64,000 bases of DNA from Poa pratensis. Lineage: Eukaryota > Streptophyta > Magnoliopsida > Poales > Poaceae. The stretch is taken from the NCBI GenBank assembly GCA_947311845.1, contig CAMZMU010000071.1:19346181-19410180 (forward strand). Reading direction: 5' to 3'. Both the position numbers and the translations under genes were made by a program. The first letter of the stretch is position 1; the number at the start of each line of letters is the position of its first letter. The notes beneath the pieces are model-generated. The model ran no database searches and was not told where the DNA came from. It saw nothing but the letters and a program-made list of their open reading frames with translations. Shown here piece after piece: positions 11,357-23,150 of this stretch.

Positions 11357-13719
11357 GGGTTTGTTTGGTAGTCCGGTTTACCCTAGCTTGGCTTTCCATT
11401 TGATACAAACTGGGCATGTACAGGTTGTGTTGAGATTATGTTGGGTGTTTGGTAGCTCGTATGAGTTGAGACGCTGTTTGGTAGCACGTATAAGTATCGA
11501 CATTCTACATGAATATGAAATTACAAATAGGTCCAAAGTTTTACAAAAAGGACCATGAAGAGAAACAAAAAAGCAGTCAGGTCCTCCTCCTCTCCATGCG
11601 CTAGCCGGAGCAGCTGGCCGGAGCTCCTCTCCTCCTCCACGCGCCGCCGCCAGGGAGAGCTCCCGTCGAGGGCTCTTCCTTCTCCTCCACGCGCCAGCGA
11701 AGGGCGAACCACGCGCCGGCTATGGCGGAGCAGAGGGCAGAGCGGCGGCCGGCGGAGGGCGGAGCGAGGTTGAGTGCGTGGCGAGGAGGGAGGTTGACGG
11801 CTGGGTGATGGCGCCGGGCGGCGGGGCGAGGTGTAGGCGGTGATACGTCTCAAACGTATCTATAATTTTTGATGTTCCATGCATATTTTATACCAATTGC
11901 TACATGTTTTATATACACTTCATATCATTTTTATGTATTTTCTGAGACTAACCTATTAACAAGATGCCACAGTGCCAGTTCCTGTTTTCTGCTGTCTTTT
12001 TGTTTCAGAAAAGCTAGTCAGGAAATATTCTCGGAATTGGACGAAAATCAACGGGGATGAGTTTTACACCGACACGATGACGAAGTCCGAAGAGCGAACG
12101 AAGAGGCCCCCCAGGGGGCCCAGACGCCACCTGGGCACGGCCCCACCTGGAGGCGCGCCGGGGGGTTGTCTGGCGCCCTCGGGTGCCTCCTCGCGCCGCC
12201 CTTTCGCCTATATATTCATCTCCTTCCGAAAACCCTAAATACCCGAGCATTATTCCACGAAAAGTTCCGTCGCCGCCGCCGTCGTCAACCCTAGTTCGGG
12301 AGGGTTCTGAAACTCTTCCCGGCACCCTGTCGGAGGAGAAGATCATCGTCGGAGGGCTCTACACCACCATGCCCGCCTCCGGACAGATGCGTGAGTAGTT
12401 CATCCTTGGACTACGGGTCCATAGCAGTAGCTAGATGGTTGTCTCTCCACTTTGTGCTATCATGTTTAGATCTTGTGAGCTGCCTAACATGATCAAGATC
12501 ATCTTATTGTAATGCTACATGTTGTGTTTGCTGGGATCCGATGAATTGTGAAGTTATGATCAAGTTGCTTATCTATTTATTTACTGTTTTATTTATGTTC
12601 TTGCATGCTCTCCGATGCTAGTAGATGCTTTGGCCAAGTAGATGCTAGTATCTCCAAAAGGGAGTATTTATACTAGATAGTGTGTTCATGCCTCCAGTAA
12701 TCTAGACTCGAGCGACAGAAACGGCTAAGGTTGTGGATGTGCTATTGCCACTGGGGAGAAAATACTTTGCTTTGCTTATATGCATTGTTTATATGTCTCA
12801 TGCATTGTTTACATTACTCACCATGTTTCATGCAATTATCCGTTGCTTGCAACTTAATACTCGCGGGAGACACGGATGTTATCTCGGAGTGGATTATTAG
12901 TCGTAGATGCAGCTGGTAAGCGGTCTATGTAAAATGTTGTAATACCTAATAAATACTACATTAAACATCTTGTCATAATATGCATTGTCATGCGTTTACC
13001 ATTTGTCAATTGTCCAGCTGTAATTTGTTTACTCAACATGCATGCCATCTTTTATGGAGAGACACCACTAGTGAACTGGAGACCCCGGTCCATTATTTTA
13101 CACTGATAAAACAACCGTTTTCACTACGCTCTACAATCACTTGTTCGCTATTCCTTTTAGCATTTATATTTATTTTCCACACCATATGTTTAATCTTTTG
13201 TATTCAGCAAGCCGGGAGATTGACAACCTTTCTGTTTCGTTGGGGCAAAGTACTTTGATTGTGTTGTGTCCACGTCAATAATCGTAAACGGCGTCATTGA
13301 CACCGTGTTGAAGCTCTTCCACCTCTTACTGGATTCGACAACCTTGGTAGATTTTAAGGAAAAATTGCTGCCGCACTACTTCATACCTTCCTCTTGGGGT
13401 TTCCCAACGAACGTGTGTTTTCACGTCGTCAGGCGGCGCTGGGGAGGACAAGCGCGTGACTCGTGGGAGGGAAAATGACCAGGGTTTCCTAGAGGGGCTA
13501 GCGTGACAGCTCGCCCATGGGGCCCACACGTGGGATTTTTCGTATGGACTCAGCCTAGCTCACTTGCGAAGCTCGATTTGAATTTTTCAACCGGGCAGGG
13601 CTGAGAGCCTTTTTCGGTATGAGGTGGGCATGACCCAAGTAGCTCACCCGGGCTACCAAACACCTAAAAACGGGGTGAGGTAGGAATATCTGGATTGGAC
13701 CAGACTACCAAACTCGCCC
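11357..13719. mobile_element. Harbinger/Tourist-like element split by a solo LTR
   Basis: The ends are GGGTTTGTTTGGTAGTCCGG and the inverted form of GGGCGAGTTTGGTAGTCTGG. TAA lies on both sides (11354-11356 and 13720-13722), which is the target choice of PIF/Harbinger and Tourist elements. Removing the solo LTR and its extra TSD leaves about 767 bp. The left half is G/C-rich with ctcctcc and gccgcc runs, and there is no transposase. The superfamily call rests on TSD and terminus style. Confidence 0.65.
11841..13431 (+). repeat. Solo LTR of the tRNA-Asp-primed Gypsy type, TSD GGCGG
   Basis: This 1591-bp solo LTR runs from TGATACGTCTC to CGTCA and is flanked by exact 5-bp repeats GGCGG (11836-11840 and 13432-13436). 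It is homologous over its length to LTR2 and LTR3 of composite E but clearly older, with many substitutions. A TATA-like CCTATATATTC lies near 12206, after a G/C-rich inverted-repeat zone. Solo LTRs arise by recombination between the two LTRs of one element. Downstream it keeps the leader landmark GCAAGCCGGGAGATTGACAA-like sequence shared with LTR2. Confidence 0.9.
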
Positions 13720-13840
13720 TAAGTTGCTTGCTTGGAAAGCATAGTACTGTGATGAAAGAGATTTAAAGACTTTGACTCACGTGTGTTTGCTCATGAAGGA
13801 AGAAAATGAAATTGTGAAGCTCATTGTAACAACCCTTTTT

Positions 13841-14265
13841 TTTTAGAACCATGCACGAGCGCTGCATGTATTATTATAGGAGAAGGAGAAAGGCTCGACG
13901 AGCCAAAGTTTACAGAGGCGCCGGAAACCAGCAAAGAGTAAAAAGTTAAAGAAACGACCTTACAATGACCCTATTGACTACAACAAGCCACGATCAGCCA
14001 CTACTTAAAACCCTCGCGGCCTACAAGCATGAAAGAGCATCACTAGAGATTGTGGTCAAGTGAGATGCTTTCAGTCTGAAAAGATACGACCCTTGCTAGC
14101 TAAGTTCCATTGTTTCGCTTCGGTTTTTATCTGATCGAAAAGGACGTTAACCGGCTTCTGAACCTTTTCAAAAATCCGACTGTTTCTCTCTGTCCAAAGC
14201 GACCAGGCCGTTAGAATGACGATTGAGTCCAGCCTTTTCCTCTTCTTTCCTGTTAGCGAGATCCT
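13841..14265 (-). pseudogene. LINE ORF2 3' tail with poly(A)
   Basis: The minus strand codes about 60 residues typical of the C-terminus of plant LINE ORF2: L-T-A-W-S-L-W-T-E-R-N, I-F-E-K-V-Q, F-D-Q-I-K-T-E-A-K-Q-W. The stop codon is at 14073-14071. About 220 bp of 3' untranslated sequence follows and ends in a poly(A) tract, seen as a plus-strand T run from about 13848. It is a severely 5'-truncated insertion. It is distinct from the LINE at 1419-2655 because it lacks the RNase H extension. Confidence 0.75.
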
Positions 14266-16061
14266 AGCTTTTTGCCCTGAAATTTCAGTAAAATAAAAAT
14301 CATTTTTGCAACTTCAAAGTTTTATTTTATTTTCTTGCTCTACTTTTTTTTTTTTGAAAACTTTCTTGCTTTTTTCTTGCTCTACTTCTATTCCAGTCCA
14401 TTCCTCTCTTTAGGCCTTTTTCATCCATCTCTTTCCTTCGGCCGAGCAGCCAGCAGCCCATGACTAAACTGAACAAGTCCCCAATCGACCACAGTTCCAG
14501 CAGCTGTTGTCCCAGTGCGCCGCCGCCGCCGTCGCACACCTCGGGCACCACGCCGCCGACCTGTAAAAGAGAGCTGCAGAGCCACCCGTCGCTGCAGCCT
14601 CGCGCCGTCATGCACATTCACGTGAACCGCCTCGCCTTTCTCTCAGCATCGCGCTGCACAGGCACGCGCACCTTGTCGCCGTGAAGCCCGATGCCGCCAC
14701 GACGATGCTGCGCTAGGGGAGATGCATCAGGAGGCTCGTCTACATCCACTGGAACCGCCTCAAGGAACCGACGTCCGGGAGAACCGACCATGAGCTGAAC
14801 CCCCTCTACCATTCTTTAAATTCATGCTTCAGTGCATCCTTTGCACAGTTCTCCTGAGGTCAGTCTACTCCAATGACTTCCAAAATTCCAAATGCAATCG
14901 TCTTGATCCTTGTTGATCTGTAGAAGTGCCAGCATAATCTTTCTGTACCAGGTAGGACTCAGAGCAGCCATTGACTCTGTCATGGCCGACTTTGTCACCT
15001 GTAGCATATGTTGCTTTCTTCACAAAAATGGAACCCTCTCTCTCTGCTGATCATGTCCATACTCTCGGTTGTTGCTGGCGAGTCTCGCCGGCGACGCAAT
15101 CGTCGAATTTGGTAGCAGCCAGAGTATTCTGTTTTACTGAACCTGAGCTGAACCTTGAACTCGTTTTGAGATTGATGACACACGATGCTTTGTGTCAATT
15201 GTATTCAGTTAGCTCATCTAGTTGTGTTCTCCTAGCCCAGTCCAAGGAAAGACAAGCCCAACCTTCTATAGCATTTTCTGAACATTCCAATGCTCTTGCT
15301 GTACTATAGTATTCCATGGGTCTGCAATGGCCTATCTCTTAACCTGTAGCATGTACTACGGAGTACTTTTCTTCTAAAAAATGGAACCTACATGTTCTCT
15401 TTATTGCGCCCATATCCTTGTTGCTGCTGGCGAGTCTTGCCCGCGACGCAATCTTCGTTTTCTAGCAGCCAATGTAGTCTGTTTTGCCTGAAACTGAATC
15501 GAACTGAACTTTCTGTTCGTTCTGGGCATGAAGGGCACTACCACATTCAGTTAACCAGCACTGATTGCTTTTTTCCTTTGAACCCAATCCAATGAAATAC
15601 CACATGAAAATGAAACCTAGCCCAACTAATCCGAACATTCTGCTAGTTTCAGCCCAATACCATGAAATCATATTTCCACATCCTTTGTACCAAAACCTGA
15701 ATTCTGTTCCTTCTTCTTTTAGTTTAAATTTCAGAATTACGTACATTGTTTCTTGCTTGAATTGTGTGAGCTATAAATTTATTTGTGTTTGAATCTTTTG
15801 CTATAGGACATGCTAACGACGAGTACGTATGCGAGGAGGGAGTACAAGGTGAAGACGGCTCTCAACCAGAAGACCGAAACGAGTGCAGCGTAGTAGGCAA
15901 GTCACAGTTCCTTGATCATGTTCAATCCACTTGCCACATATGATAAATACTACTAGCTTAGTATTTATTTTATTGCATGATATTTAAATACCATCATATT
16001 TTTGAATGACATGCAATTTAGTTATTGCCTAACACCAAAAAGCCTGATTGCTTCCATTGAC
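14266..16061. other. Unassigned sequence with an old tandem duplication
   Basis: No gene is secure here. A G/C-rich exon-like block lies at 14450-14810. An imperfect tandem duplication is seen at about 14995-15250 and 15340-15595. Its copies share acctgtagcat, a aaaatggaacc-like segment, ttgctggcgagtct, gacgcaatc, tagcagcca and a aacccaatccaa/tagcccagtccaa-like segment. A short open block (15808-15890) ends in two TAG codons and could be a terminal exon (Y-A-R-R-E-Y-K-V-K-T-A-L). It may be the remains of a host gene with introns, but the function is unknown. Confidence 0.35.
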
Positions 16062-16066
16062 CATGT

Positions 16067-16228
16067 TGTTAGATATAATGTATAGGTGTGTGCGTGGGTC
16101 TGGTATTGTGATACGGTGTAGTACACCGCTCACGTATCTCTTTCTGTACATGCCTTCGGAGGCTTTCCGGTTCTATATAACAAGTAACACGAGCCCCCAT
16201 CAGGGTATCGTTTCCCGCAACTCTGATA
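16067..16228 (+). repeat. 5' LTR of Copia D
   Basis: This 162-bp LTR runs from TGTTAGATATAATG to ACTCTGATA. It is nearly identical to the 3' LTR at 43459-43619, with about four differences by eye, so D is not an old insertion. Confidence 0.92.
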
Positions 16229-16240
16229 TGGTATCAGAGC
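16229..16240 (+). other. Primer-binding site, tRNA-iMet
   Basis: TGGTATCAGAGC lies directly against the 5' LTR and is complementary to the 3' end of initiator methionine tRNA, the usual Copia primer. Confidence 0.9.
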
Positions 16241-16260
16241 ATCCTCTTCCATGACCTAGC

Positions 16261-16520
16261 TGCGATATCGCCGCCGCCGCCGCTTCTTTAAGCCGTCGCC
16301 GCCGCCTCAAACACAAACCAATACTGCCGCCGCCGCCGCTTCTTCAAGCCGCCGCCGCCGCCGCCGCACCATACACAACCCAATACCCAATATCCTGCCG
16401 CTGCTGCCGCTTCCCAGCCGTAGCCGCCGCCATATACAATCTGAAACCTAAAACCCAATATCCTGCCGCCGCCGCCATATACAATCAAAACAACATTCAA
16501 TACCTCTCTGTAGTCGCCGC
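16261..16520 (+). repeat. GCC-triplet-rich leader of Copia D
   Basis: The untranslated leader between primer site and gag holds several imperfect copies of a unit built on (GCC)n, CTTC and cccaatatcctgccgc. This looks like microsatellite expansion within the leader. Confidence 0.7.
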
Positions 16521-16521
16521 C

Positions 16522-17972
16522 ATGAGTTCTTCTTCGTCGATTGCTACTCTAGCCGCTGCCCTAGGGACACCTCCTACTCAACATCTCACCCGGGGAAATT
16601 TTCTTCTCTGGAAGGCTCTTGTGTTTCCTGCGTTCCGCGAAGCAAATGTCATGGGCTTGCTTGAAGTCACCGATCGTGCGCCGCCCAAAACCATTGCGGT
16701 AGAAGATGCGGAGAAAAAGAAGATCACGGTGGAGAATCTGCTTACCTTGTCTGGATTGCACGGGATCAGCAAGTCCTGCGATTCTTGTTGAACTCCCTGT
16801 CGCCCGACATTCTCTCTCATGTCCTTGGGATGAACTCAACCACTGAAGCTTGGGCCGTCATCACCTCTATGTTCTCCACTGCATCAAGGACAAAGGTACA
16901 ACATCTCAGATCTGCTCTCAATGACACAAAGAAAGCCAACATGTCTGTAGATCAATACTTTACCAAAATGAAAGGTTTCGCATCTGAACTCGCTGCTGCT
17001 GGTAAACCGCTTGAGGACGATGAGCTGCTAGGATATTTACTGCATGGTCTTGATGGGTCATATAATTCTCTTGTTACTGCTGTTGATCTCAACCCTGCCA
17101 CTACTCCTGATGATTTATTTGGGTTGATGTCCTCTTATGATATGCGCAATGACAATACTGATGAACCTCCTGAAGTTTTTTCTTCATCTGCAAATGCTGC
17201 TTGTCGTGGCCATGATTCTGGCCGCAATCGTGACCGTGACAATCGCCCACGTGATCGCCGTGATAACAGCAATGACCGTGGCCGTGGAGATCAGCGCACA
17301 GGGGGGCGCCGTGATGGTGATCGAGGTGGATCTCGAGACTACCGTGATCGTCGTGATGCTCGTGATCGGCGTGATCGCCGTGATGGTGGTGATCGCCGCT
17401 ATGATGGCCGTCGAGGGGATGGAGGACAGGGTCGCTCCCGGCAGTACCGCAGTCGGGCTCCAACTCCTTACGTTGATATCACATGTCAGATCTGCAAAAT
17501 ACACGGTCATTCAGCTAGCGACTGTTGGTGGCGAAATCAAGGTGACTCTGATGATGATAGTGACCATGGTGATCGTGGCGAGAAGGGCGCCAATGCTGCA
17601 TTATATGGGGTGGACACGAACTGGTATTCTGACTCGGGTGCTACAGATCATATCACTGGAGAATTGAACAAGCTCTCTACTCCTGACAAGTACCAGGGCC
17701 GTGATCGCGTCCACACAGCTGAAGGTAATGGCATGTCTATTAGTCCTGTTGGTAATTCAATATTGCATACCCCACATGATTCCTTACATCTTAATGATAT
17801 CTTATATGTTCCTAGTGCATCGAAAAATCTCATCTCTGTTCATAAGCTTACCTTTGACAACAATGTTTTTCTTGAGTTTCACCCCTTCTTCTTTTTGATT
17901 AAGGATCGGGCAACAAGAAGAACTCTGTTTAAAGGTCCATGTCGGGGTGGCCTCTATCCTCTTGTGCCCTTC
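16522..17972 (+). pseudogene. Copia D gag and protease, frameshifted and truncated
   Basis: The first frame starts at 16522 (M-S-S-S-S-S) and is lost near 16750. The second frame continues from about 16753 to the insertion point. Visible parts are the UBN2-type gag domain (Y-F-T-K-M-K-G-F-A-S-E-L), a long R/D-rich region, a CX2CX4HX4C zinc knuckle (C-Q-I-C to D-C), and the aspartic protease active site D-S-G-A-T. The start of the pre-integrase motif (G-G-L-Y-P-L) is the last recognisable piece. The TGA at 17973-17975 belongs to the inserted element C. Even with C removed, the pol frame is not in register with this one. Gag would form the particle, and protease would process the polyprotein. 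Confidence 0.88.
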
Positions 17973-19443
17973 TGATGTCTACGCACGCTTCTATTCTTGT
18001 AGACAGTGTTGGGCCTCCAAGTGCAGAGGTTTGTAGAACAACATCAAGTTTCCCTTAAGTGAATCACCCAAGGTTTATCGAACTCAGGGAGGTAGAGGTC
18101 AAAGATATCCCTCTCAAGCAACCCTGCAATTAAGATACAAGAAGTCTCTTGTGTCCCCAACACACCTAATACACTTGTCAGATGTATAGGTGCACTAGTT
18201 CGGCGAAGAGATATTAAAATACGAGTGATATGGATGATTATAAGTAGTAATTGCAATCTGAAATAAAAATGGCAGCAAGCAAACATGAGACAAAATGAGA
18301 GTAAACGGTGTTTCAATGCTTCGAAATAAGGCCTAGGGATCATACTTTCACAAGTGGACACTCTCAACAATAATAATATAATTGAATACATAAATATATC
18401 CTCTTCACTATGCTACTCTGAATTATTCTCTCGTTGGATAACGAACACCAATCCACTGCGTAGGGCTATAAAAGCACACCTTAAAGACGCATTCCACATC
18501 TAGGGAACCCCACACTGTCAAAATGAGCGCCCTAAAATAGTACTAGACAAACACCACAATTTCATAGAGACATCCAACACAAATAATAACTCATGATAAG
18601 TATTCCTGTAATGTTTAGCCTAAGAGCCACACACGGTGCGCACACTGTCAACTTCGCACCGTGGGACAAAGGTGACTCCGGAGTTTACATTAATAAAACC
18701 ACTCAAGTGGCATATAAGATAATGAAGAGTAACATCTATGGATTCAACTAGATTACAAAGCTCATGATCACATAAAGATCACACCATGGGAGAGAGAGAT
18801 AAACCACATAGCTACCGTACGAGCCCTCAGCCCCGAGGGAAACTACTCACGCATGGTCATGGTGATGAGGAGCTTGATGGAGAGGTGCAACCCGGAGTGG
18901 AGGCCCTTGGAGATGGTGCTACTATGGAGGAGGTTCTCCACCCCAAGACGGCTGCCTGGGAGGAGGAAAATTCGTGGTATGGGGGGCCTCTCCACGAGTT
19001 AGGTTTCCTCTCCTTATATATGCTCTCGGATTCCCGTCATCTCCTTTAGGGTTTCGGTAGAGTGGCGATATCTGGAGCGTCCGAACTCGGAATTAGGCGA
19101 ATTTTAAGTCCAGATCAATTGGCAGAAAATTCCCCGCAACTTTCGCGACTAGACTTTTTCTGTTTGACGTCGTCTTCTGTCCGGTACGTGATAATCTCCG
19201 AAAAACGTTTTCAGACAGATTTCAGGAAGGCCCCGATTCGACTCCAACAAGGTTTCCTTTGCCCAATTTTGATAATTCCTACACATTAAAGTGTAAAACA
19301 AGAACATTGTGCACTTTGGCAACTATTAGTAGGTTAGTCCAATAAATGTCATAATATGATATAAAGTGTATATAAAACATGTAGCAATTAATATAAAACA
19401 TGCATGGAACATCAAAAATTATAGATACGTTTGAGACGTATCA
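17973..19443 (-). repeat. LTR of element C (3' LTR in its own sense)
   Basis: This LTR is 1471 bp. On the minus strand a TATA-like CATATATAAGG lies near 19014-19024. It is followed internally by CATCCCCAAGCTT (19446-19458), which on the minus strand is the AAGCTTGGGGATG polypurine-type motif next to the LTR. Confidence 0.9.
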
Positions 19444-22131
19444 AGCATCCCCAAGCTTAGTTCCTGCTCGTCCTCGAGTAGGTAAACGATAAAACAAAAT
19501 AAGTTTTGAGGTGACATGCTACCATCATAATCTTGATCATATAGTATTGTAAAGCACATATGAATGAATGAAATGATCCAAGTCAATGGTCTATAGTTTG
19601 TTACCAAATAGATAATGAGTAAACAACTGAATCATACAAGCTAAACTTTTCATGAATAGTACTTTGGAGACATTGTATCCACAGGTCTACATAAGAGTTA
19701 ACTCATAAAGCAATAGATTCTAGTAAAAGGTATTTAACCAACACAAAGGAAGATTTAAGCTTCATCATTTGCTTCAACTTTCAACATATTTATCTCATGG
19801 ATATTGTCAACACAAAGCAATATAATAAGTTCAATATCTAGCATATAACAATTGTTGTACCAAAGTTGACACTAGTGTTTGCTTGTGGAAAATAGAAGAA
19901 GTAGGAAAACTGACTCAACACAAAAGTAAAAGAAAGACCCTTCGCAGAGGGAACCAGAGATTAAATCATGTGCTAGAGCTTTTTAAGTTTTTGAAATCAT
20001 ATAGAGAGTAAAAATATAAGTTTTGAGAGGTGTATGTTAATTGTCAACGAATCAGAAAATGGAAAGTACAATATGACCCCTGCCAACCAGACTTTTAAGA
20101 GCGGCTCCCATGAAGGACATTATTTCTACCAGCAAGGCAGATCATCCCTCTTTCTATTTTGTTTACACATGCAGATATTTCACTGGTTGTCATTGCTTGA
20201 CTGATAAATCAGGGCAAAAATGTAAAGAGAATTAAGCGGTTAAAGTTGTAATTAATTGGGACTGGTCACCCCGTTGCCAGCTCTTTTTGCAAAATTAATG
20301 GATAAGCGGATGTATATGCCGCAATCCGGTGGTAAAGTCTGTTTGACAGGTGACATAAAGTCATCCACCCCGTCCTCATGAGCTTGGTAAACATTGACAC
20401 AAAAAGGAGTAATAACAGTTTTGAATAGTTTAAAGGTAGCACATGAAAATTTACTTGGAGTGGCAAGGAAATGCCGCATATAGGTAGTTATGGTGGACAC
20501 AAATGGCATGGATTTTGGCTCAAGGATTTGGATGCACGAGAAGCATTTCCTCTCAGTACAAAGTTTAGCCTAGCAAGGTTATATAAGCAAACACAGACTA
20601 TCAACCGGTACACCAAGACTTATATGACAACATATTGTAAAGATTATAAGACTCCACACTGTCTTCCTTGTTAACCAAACCCTTTTACTAAAAAATATCT
20701 AGACCTTAGAATTACCACTCATGCAAACCAAATTTCAACAAGTTTTACGGTAGTTCTTCACTAATGGGCTTTACTTACATAATGCAAAAGTTTAATCATG
20801 ACCTACTTGTTAACTCAAAATAATTGATAAGTATCAAATTATCCAAGTTAGTGATCTACAAGAGTATGTAAGTCTTTTCCATTATACCATTTACCACATG
20901 CAGCATTTTCTGTTCCAACCAAACACCAATCAATTTATTTCAATAACTCTCCAAACAAGTATAAGTGAAGCAAGAGAGTACTTTCTTTAAAAGAACTAAC
21001 AGCTCTGAATAAGAGATGCATGAAAAACAACAGCTAAAAGCATAGCAATAGCTAGATAAGAATACTCAACAAGTATAAGTGAAGAATAGGAGTATTCTAA
21101 TGAAAAAGCGGAGCGTGTCTCTCTCCCAATCAGGAATGCTAGGATCCAATCAAGTTGATCTCAAAATAAAAATAACATACTGAAAATAAAAGCACACAGA
21201 CGCTCCAAGAACAGCACATATGATGTGAAATAATTAAAATATAGTTTCACTAGAGATGACCTGATAATTTTAACGATAAAGAAGGGGATGCCTTAACATA
21301 CTGAAAATAAAAGCACACAGACGCTCCAAGAACAGCACATATGATGTGAAAGAATTAAAATATAGTTTCACTAGAGATGACCTGATAATTTTGACGATGA
21401 AGAAGGGGATGCCTTGGGCATCCCCAAGCTTAGACGCTTGAGTCTTCTTGAAATATGCTGGGGTGATCCATGGGAGCATCCCCAAGCTTAAACTCTTCAC
21501 TCTTCTTGATCACATTATATCATCCTTCTCTCTTGACCCTTGAAAACTTCCGCCACACCAAACTCAAAATAATTCTCATTAGAGGGTTAGTGCACAATCA
21601 AAAACTCACATGTTCTATAAGGACACAAACATGACAATTACTTTTTAAACATTAGCTACTGCTACTGATGTTATGTGAAGCTCTTCCACCTCAAAAAGAA
21701 TTCCACTCAACACTAGTAAAAGAGAGAATGCGAAAAATAAAAGACAGAATCTGTCTAAACAGAACAGTCCGTAAAGACGAATTTTTTCGAGTCACTTACG
21801 TTGCTCAGATCAAAAAAATCAAAACTAACGAAAGATGCGTACATATCTGAGGATCACGCACAAATTTTTTCAGATTTAAATAATTTTTCTGTGATTTTAC
21901 AGAAGCAAAACGGTGAACAGCAGAAATCCAAATCTAGCATCATCTTCCTATTAGAGGCAATACTTGTCACAACAATGCAAGAAAATAAAGATACAAAGGC
22001 AATGTTACAGAAGTAAACATCACCTTGACTCAAAAAAAGAAAATTGCAAAAAAAATAAAACAATGGGTTGTCTCCCACAAGCGCTTTTCTTTAAGGCCTT
22101 TTAGCTAGGCATGATAATTTTAACGATACTC
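19444..22131 (-). other. Non-coding internal domain of element C
   Basis: There is no protein domain in either strand. The region aligns by landmarks to B (48532-51344) and partly to A and E. Landmarks are AAGCTTGGGGATG motifs at 19446, 21419 and 21477, the palindrome GACAGAATCTGTC at 21743-21755, and GGGTTGTCTCCC at 22065-22076. A duplicated stretch of about 120 bp (agcacacagacgctccaaga...) occurs at about 21190 and 21311. Confidence 0.7.
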
Positions 22132-23071
22132 TCATATGTATAAGAGTTGAACATATAAGAATGCATCAAGAAGCAAATATAAAGCACATTTAGGCCTAAC
22201 ACACTTCCTATGCAAGGGAATCTTGTAAGAAAATAAATCAATAAAGCACAAAGTGACTAGCATAGAAAGGCAAAACAAGTGCAACTTCAAAAATTTCAAC
22301 ATAAAGAGAGTAGACTTAATATTATTGAGATATATGAAACCGTGTCTCCCTCTCATCTCTTAAGTACCCAGCAAATAAAAGCAAATCAAGAGAAAGCTCA
22401 AAACCTTCATCATAAAGAGAAGAAATTTAGTAACATGAAGATTTCTATAACCATACTTTCCTCTCTCAAAATAATTTTCAGTGGCATCATGAATAAACTC
22501 AACAATATAGCTATCACATAAAGCATTCTTATCATGATCCACATGCATATAAGTATCATTACTCTCCACATAAGCATAAACAGTTTCATTAGTAATAGTG
22601 GGAGTAAAAGTATCACATCCATCATTGTAATCATCATAAATTGGAGGCATAGAATAATCATAATGAATTTTATCCTCAATAGTAGATGGACTGAAAATAT
22701 CATATTCATCATTGTAAAGATCATATATAGGAGGCATATCATAATCAACATAAACTATATCCTCAATAGTAGGTGGAGTGAAATATCACAATCATTATAA
22801 ACATCATATATTGGAGGCAAAGTATCATCAAAGCAAATTTTCTCCTCCAAAACCGGGGAACTAAAAGATCATTTTCATCAAAACCGACCTCCCCAAGCTT
22901 AAATTCTTCCATAGCATTAGCAATAATGGTGTTAAAAGAATTTATAGTAATAACATTGCTACCATCATGCAAATAATTTTCCATAGGTTTTTTAATTTTC
23001 TCTTCAAACACGTCATGTCATAACTCAAGATAAATTTTATAGAGCTCTATAATTTTGTTGTTGTTTTCCAT
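22132..23071 (-). pseudogene. M-E-N-N ORF of element C, decayed
   Basis: It starts at 23071 on the minus strand (M-E-N-N-N). Recognisable pieces in shifting frames include V-F-E-E-K-I-K, S-F-N-T-I-I-A-N-A, K-L-G-E-V-G-F-D-E, repeated P-P-I-Y-D-x-Y-N-D units, Y-F-E-R-G, and Y-K-I-P-L-H-R-K. These appear in the same order in the intact ORF of element A at 55285-55833. Three copies of an 83-88-bp repeat give the acidic P-P-I-Y-D modules, which are absent or single in A. Several frameshifts make it a pseudogene. The function is unknown and I recognise no named domain. Confidence 0.7.
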
Positions 23072-23150
23072 TAAGCCTAACTAGTGAAATAAAAAACAAG
23101 AAACAAAAAGATATAACTGTAGAATCTAAAGGAGATAGCTTCGAGCACTC

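Noticed and set aside
17101..17667. Histidine-rich minus-strand frame and alternative plus-strand frame
   Set aside because: Shadows of the R/D-rich repeat region of Copia gag.
18044..18391. 115-aa minus-strand frame, also at 40282, 47049 and 52229
   Set aside because: It lies within the LTR ends of B and C and is repeated with them; no domain.
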